Shown here: piece by piece, positions 58,832-64,000 of the stretch | Position numbering within the stretch: position 1 is the stretch's first letter | Layout of the letters: each line of letters starts with the position of its first letter | NCBI GenBank assembly: GCA_964058845.1 | Contig: CAXKVR010000157.1 | Location: forward strand, 248,001-312,000 | Length of the DNA: 64,000 bases | Origin: Carex sylvatica | Lineage: Eukaryota; Streptophyta; Magnoliopsida; Poales; Cyperaceae | Reading direction: 5' to 3' | The notes under the pieces: generated by a model | Told to the model about the DNA's origin: nothing | What the model saw: the letters and a program-made list of their open reading frames with translations, nothing else | Database searches by the model: none | Translations under genes and position numbers: made by a program

Positions 58832-60032
58832 TATGTTATAGAATTTATGTTTGTAGTTGCTATTTAGTTATTCTTTAATATCTTAAAAACTCACATATTT
58901 ATCCAATATAACTCTATAATATATCAAATTTATCCAAAAACAGTTAACTAATATTATTTGAGATAATTGTACCCTTGCTTTTTTCTCATTTCTCTTCGAC
59001 TAAGACAAGTCTTGCCTTTTTCTCATCTCTCCGTCTGAGAGACACTCTGAATGTCCACCAAGGTGCCAAACGAGCACTGGAAGAGAGTTTGATTTTGTTG
59101 CATTTGAAGAAGCTATTAATCAGGTTTCACATTCTCTGTCTCATGCAGGTTTTAAGGTGTGAGTTAAGGTCCTAAAATTACAACGCCTCTATTGGTTAAA
59201 TATTTACATAATATTTGCAGCAAATTAAGGTGTGAATTTTTCCTTGAATAATTCAAAATTTTGTCAATTAAGCTGAAATTTCAGTCTGTCGTACTGATTC
59301 AGGTACTACCAAAACATAGTTGTGTAGCACTGGTCTCGGCTCAGGAGGTCACTTGCAAATGCACTGACAACACCAAGGTACCGTTAGTATTAGTAGTATC
59401 GATGCTGCCAATGGAGACAATGGTGCCCCTGGTACCGCTGGTACGGTTGCTGGTACGAAAGTATTGCCAAGAAGGACCAGAAAAGAGAGGCAACAACATT
59501 GCCGATGGTACCACTGAAGACACTGGTACCACTGATACGGTTACTGGTACAAAAATATTTGCGAGGATGAATATAAAAAAATATGGACAGCATCCGGTAG
59601 CTGAACCGGGCACTACCGGGTTCCATTTTACCTCCGCTTCATTTTGTGTTAATTTCCATCTTCATTCAAATTTTTGATGCTCAACTGTTTCGAGCTTTGT
59701 TTTATCTAATGTAATAAGTCAGAAAACTCATGTACCTGTTTCAATGCAATCATTTGAAGGGCAAGAACTTTATTTCCATCTTCATTCAAGTTATGCTTTC
59801 ATCGTTGTTGTTTTTGGAGCTCATTTCTTTACTAGTTGTTCAATAGTTGATATCGTTATACTATTCAAGTGGGTTATCTAAATGGAGTGCAAATAGAACC
59901 TTACTGGTATCATTCGTGTATACTGGGTGATAACAAATCAGATAGAGGAAAAATAAAATAAGTAATATTGAAGTTTTTGAGGGGATACATGAAATTTCCC
60001 CTTTTAAAAATAATGATTATATTACATGTTTA
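58832..60032 (+). other. Downstream of P450, possible unassigned gene fragment
   Basis: Two short stretches look coding-like but unassigned. At about 59037-59160 a frame reads TSTGREFDFVAFEEAINQVS then HSLSHAGFK. At 59370-59560 the sequence repeats GGTAC-containing phrases (GGTACCGCTGGTACGG, GGTACCACTGATACGG). I do not recognise either. Neither has a full exon structure I can support. Confidence 0.35.
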
Positions 60033-60350
60033 TTGGCTAAATATTTTGCTTTTCTGTGGTTCTTTGTTTTTTTATAAGGTTGCTAGAATAGTAAAACGTT
60101 TTGCGAATTGCATGCACTAGTTTAAGCAGCCTACATTTCTCCTTATACCTTAATATATATATTTTTTTTTCATTATTAATATAAATACAATTGCTATATA
60201 ACTAAAAGGTGACTAAAATAAACATATTGTTTGTTCAACCAAATTTCTTTATAAACAGTTCATACTTGGAACCCAAAATTATCTGTGCATATCCAACACC
60301 GGGGTTTCCAGGTGTACAATTTTATGTTAAAGCCATCTCATCATATATTA
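60033..60350 (+). repeat. Duplicate of lipase intron 4 sequence
   Basis: ATATTTTGCTTTTCTGTGGT, GTAAAACGTT, GAATTGCATGCACTA, AAATAAACATATTGTTT, CAGTTCATACTTGGAACCC and ACAATTTTATGTTAAAGCCA recur in the same order as in 53030-53290 with scattered differences and small indels. No adjoining lipase exon is present. Confidence 0.88.
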
Positions 60351-60364
60351 GCGTATTGATTTAA

Positions 60365-60500
60365 ACCATGGGGGCGTGCCCGTGCCCGTGCCCATGCCCT
60401 GGGTATGCACAGGTACACGGGTATGAGTTTGAAACGGGCCGGATCCGATTTTTTGAACAAAAACCCGTGTGAATCCGGACTGAGCCATGCCCGTTCCCGT
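60365..60500. repeat. CACGGG/CCCGTG block, inverted counterpart of 2083-2440
   Basis: GTGCCCGTGCCCGTGCCCAT and ACAGGTACACGGGTATGAG are followed by AAACGGGCCGGATCCGATTT. It has the composition and phrases of the block near 2.2 kb and leads into the same 104-bp array. Confidence 0.7.
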
Positions 60501-60529
60501 ACCTGTGACACCTTTTTTTTTTTTTTTAG

Positions 60530-61020
60530 ATTTTTTTAAAAATTCAAATTCAAACCACTATTCATACCCCATTTCCCGCAAAAAAAATATTAAAGAAATA
60601 TTCACACCCGGTTTTTAAATTCAAATCTAACCACTATTAAAAAAATATGTTAGTTTTTTTTTTAATATGTGAGGTAATTATATTTGTTTTGAATAGTTTA
60701 GATTTTATTTTTAAAATTCGGATTTATTTTTAATAGGTTAAAAAAATATGTTAGATTTATTTTTTTGAATATGTGAAGTAATTAGATTTGTTTTGAATAG
60801 GTTAGATTTTATTTTTGAAATTCGTAGGTTAAAAAAATATGTTAGATTTTTTTTTTGAATATGTGAAGTAATTAGATTTGTTTATAATATGTTAGATTTT
60901 ATTTTTGAAATTCGTAGGTTAAAAAAATATGTTAGATTTTTTTTTTGAATATGTGAAGTTATTATATTTGTTTTGAATAGGTTAGATTTATTTTGAATAA
61001 GTTAGATTTATTTTTGAAAT
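60530..61020. repeat. 104-bp repeat array, inverted relative to 870-1500
   Basis: GATTTATTTTTAATAGGTTA, AATATGTGAAGTAATTAGAT and TGTTTTGAATAGGTTAGATT are reverse complements of the 104-bp unit. About four units are present, the later ones with internal deletions. Confidence 0.85.
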
Positions 61021-61181
61021 ATGTATTCATGAAAGAAATTATTCATATTTTAAAAGTCGAATGTGAATAAAATAGTAACTTGGTGTACTATTAAGTTTTA
61101 ATATGTAGATAATATTTAGTGATTAGATTGACATTTGATAATTTATTTTTAATAATTATTAGCATTCATCTTATATGTATA

Positions 61182-61212
<31 letters not shown>

Positions 61213-61599
61213 GTACATATATATATATATAATATATGTATATGTAGAGAGTGACTAATGTGCATTCGTATGCATATGGGTCGAAATACATACAGTTCAA
61301 ATTTGAAATTTTAAAATCCAAAAAGTCGATCTGAACCGTTCATCTTGTTCTCCATATTAATATGTGCTTCTTGAATTTTTCTGAATTATTTGCAAAAAGT
61401 ACGTTAACATTATCCTGGCCTGTATTCCAGATACACGGATTTCTCCAAGGATAATAAGGATGTTATTCAGGCAGAGTTTTTAGTACGTAAACTTTTCTGA
61501 AAAAACCCTCTAATAATTACTTTTTTCTTTTTTTAGTACGTAAATTCAGGCAGAGTTCATGTTGTACATAACATTATTGTTATATTTTACAAAATTTGC
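61021..61599. other. AT-rich spacer with (TG)n/(TA)n and part of a foldback arm
   Basis: TG/TA dinucleotides at about 61176-61230. 61255-61390 resembles one arm of the foldback family at 21523 (CCGTTCATCTTGTTCTCC, ATATTAATATGTGCTTC). No gene supported. Confidence 0.45.
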
Positions 61600-62961
61600 A
61601 GCTAAAATATGAGAAAGCTATGAGGGAGATGTATGGAGAGGATAAAAAGGTATGACCCAGATATGACAACGATCTCTGGTACTCTACGGGCATTGATGAT
61701 CAGAATGCTCATGACGATAACTATGGTCTCGGTGCTCTAGGTAAAATAAACATTCTTTGAAATTTGAAATTTATTTTTAGTTTTGTCAGATAATACTAAT
61801 TGTCTTACTTTTAATATTTCAGGCAATACGAGATGCATGTTTCGCTCTGGTGGATCTAGCAGTGCTCAGTCGCATTCTTCACAGTCATATTCTTCTATGC
61901 CGCTAGCTCTGCATCTCACAGAAGAAGATATTGCCATGATATCTTCTTGAATATTTGATAAGATGGAGGCTCAGTTGGAGGCTCGCATCGAGGCTCGGGT
62001 GGAGGCTCGATTCAGAGCTTCTTGGGTACGAAATTTGATATTTCAGTATGTTTTAATTGTGAACTCTAAATCCTAAATCATAATTATCTAAAATATCTTT
62101 TTACAACTTCACAGGGGAGGTTCGGGCTCGCAGCCAGCCTCGATTTTTGCTCCTCAGGATGACGAGGATGATGACGGAGATGATGACGAGGGGCAGTGGT
62201 CGAATGTAGGCGACGATGGTACTGCTTAGTTTAGTTATTTATATATTCTTCAGATGTTGTCTTGATATTTAGATTATATGTTTATGGTACTTGATATTTA
62301 GATTATCTGTTTATGTTATGCGACATTTATATCGATATATTACTTGACATTTCAATGTTTATGTTTGATCGATATATTATCAGTTTTTCGATATTTATGT
62401 TTATATCTGCTTTTTATGTATCGATGTCTTGTATTATGTGTATGTATCGATGTTTTATATTTATGTATTGTACATATCGATGTTTATGTTTAAATTTATT
62501 TGCATGTTTATTTTGTATGTTGGTACATGTCGTATCAATTATTAAATGGTGCAAATTTAAATAATAATAAAATTTCAAAAACCTGACAGAAAACTTTCTG
62601 AGACCAATTTTTAAGTATCAGGGACTGTTTATTTGTCCCAGAATTTTTTTTCTGACGTCAGCAAAATACTATCAGCGACCATTTTTTGAGTTTCAGCGAT
62701 TCTTTTTTTGGTCGTATAAACTATTTTCTGACGTCAGCAAAAAAAACAGCGATGAAAAAAAATTGATTGCAGAAAAAGTATCAGCGATCAACTGACGTCA
62801 TTCAGCGACCGTTGACGTCGGCAGAAGAGTATCTGCGACAATGCTTACAGTGACCGGGCTTTCAACGATCGAAATACGATCGGAATAGTTTTCTGCGACC
62901 GGCGACATAACCTTCTATGATCAGAAATCCGATCGCATAAAGTGCTTTCTGCCGTAGTGAT
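61600..62961 (+). mobile_element. CACTA (En/Spm) element, 3' part, with transposase-associated gene remnant
   Basis: Plus-strand exon pieces encode LKYEKAMREMYGEDKK, then (after a small frame disturbance) LWYSTGIDDQNAHDDNYGLG, then CMFRSGGSSSAQSHSSQSYS and an acidic tail PQDDEDDDGDDDEGQWSN. This is the C-terminal part of the plant Ptta/En/Spm accessory family (Transposase_24), with an in-frame TGA after EEDIAMISS. Downstream lie subterminal repeats (TCAGCGACC, TGACGTCAGCAAAA) and the terminus TTTCTGCCGTAGTG at 62961, the inverse of CACTACGGCAGAAA. The 5' end is not in evidence. Confidence 0.85.
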
Positions 62962-64000
62962 CCCAAGGTACTCTCAATCTGCCCAATTTCATTTGGCCAC
63001 ACATAGTCACAAACTTTTGTTTTCTTTCTTGGTTTGAAAAAATATGGGCAAGACCTCCTTTAAATTTAATTATCAATTCTCTGATGGCTTCTGTTTCAAG
63101 GCCCGCTTTCACGACGAGGTTAAGTAAGTGGCAAGCACTCTTTTGGTGAAACATTGCACCATTCATGATTGAGTTTAGTGACCGTTTAAAAATATCAATA
63201 GAAGCTATGTTGTTGCTAGCATTATCGAATTAAATAGAAAAAATCTTGTTCTTTAAATCCCTTTTAAGGTTATATATACTCTTGTAAAACCTCAATAATG
63301 GATTGGTAAATTATTGTTGAAGTGTGCACATAATCCAACACCCGAAATTTAATATTTTCTTTTGTAATACCCAATTTTCATCGATCTAATGCCCAGCAAT
63401 ACAAGAGTACCCAAGTCCATGTTTACCGGAAGTCCAGATATCAGAGGTAATTGAGACCTTATTGGTTGCATATGCAAATATAGCTCGTAGGTCATTTTTT
63501 AAGTCGGTAAACTATTTTTTATTTCATTAATCACCTTTCTATGATGGAACCTCTTGTACATTGGTTGACCACACTCCCGAATGACCAACCGGGCAAAACT
63601 TATGCAATTACCCATACTTATTGGTTGTTCTTTGTGGGTAATGTATCAGGCCAATTTACTAAGCATTATCGATTCATCATATTTTAAGTGGGTTCTGGTA
63701 CCATTCGCGTTCATAAGGGTTTGGATCAATCTCGGGTCAGCATGTTCTTGTGGAACCTCTTTTTTTCTTTGGTGAGCTTCGACATATCTGTTAAAGCTAG
63801 ACATACCATTAGACTCAAAATACGATTTCTTGTAACTTTTTACCTTACATCGTAAAGAATAGTCGTTCGGGAGGTAGGTCACTTCATACCAGGGCAACCA
63901 ATCCGTACCGTATTCGAGAGCTCTTTTATTCTTCTTTACTGCTGATTCTTCTAGGGGAACACTTATCGAAGGAGTGACATCTTCGACTTGAATTTCAGAA
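62962..64000 (-). pseudogene. hAT transposase pseudogene (BED / RICESLEEPER-like), interrupted by CACTA
   Basis: Minus-strand pieces in order: a BED-like zone (GMSSFNRYVEAHQ, about 63790-63890, with the Cys pair altered); a catalytic-region phrase ISDIWTSG-like at about 63400-63450, broken by a stop at a position where the family has Trp (H-stop-ID); and FHQKSACHLLNLVVKAGL (about 63090-63150), ending VPWD. The frame then passes directly into the CACTA terminus, so the hAT gene was the target of that insertion. The C-terminal dimerisation domain is missing. The 5' end may lie beyond the window. Confidence 0.82.

Overview
This is a transposon-rich, AT-rich piece of a flowering-plant nuclear chromosome, probably a dicot. 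The signs are genes split by GT-AG introns, plant-specific families (UGT78-type glycosyltransferase, ankyrin-PGG membrane proteins, CYP94-type P450, DUF676 lipase, plant mobile domain) and plant transposon classes (Sirevirus-like Copia, Mutator-like, hAT, CACTA, many foldback MITEs). I cannot name the species.

Layout. 1-5 kb: start of a Mutator-like (MULE) transposase running off the left edge, its terminal region, tandem arrays, and a second copy of the same terminal region. 5.7-6.5 kb: a UGT78-like gene cut off after its N-terminal half. 6.8-11 kb: a three-exon gene for a repetitive acidic protein with many [DE]W-x-[DN]F-type motifs; it carries one in-frame stop and one frameshift. 13-15.6 kb: a decayed ankyrin-PGG gene on the plus strand. 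16-26 kb: nested transposons, including a three-level nest at 17.5-20.0 kb whose target duplications can all be read, and a 4.2 kb inverted-repeat structure at 20.4-24.7 kb filled with MITEs. 26.4-29.6 kb: an intact three-exon ankyrin-PGG gene on the minus strand, inverted relative to the decayed copy. 30-36 kb: mostly MITEs. 37-45.7 kb: a degenerate Copia element interrupted by a solo LTR. 45.7-48.9 kb: remains of a MULE carrying a plant mobile domain gene in convergent orientation. 49.2-56.6 kb: an intact ten-exon DUF676 lipase gene. 57.4-58.8 kb: an intact intronless CYP94-type P450. 60-64 kb: more tandem repeats, the 3' end of a CACTA element, and a hAT transposase pseudogene that the CACTA interrupted.

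Only three genes look fully intact: the minus-strand ankyrin-PGG gene, the lipase and the P450. They do not form a pathway. The clearest connections are historical. The ankyrin gene exists as an inverted pair with one dead member. The lipase gene has left partial copies on both sides, exon 1 at 25.5 kb and intron 4 at 60 kb. The same MULE terminal sequence occurs three times, once about 240 bp upstream of the lipase start. I found no CRISPR array, rRNA or credible functional tRNA, and nothing I would call a new biological system. The least explained items are the [DE]W-x-[DN]F repeat protein, the paired palindromes of the Copia element and the hydrophobic segment inside the ankyrin protein.
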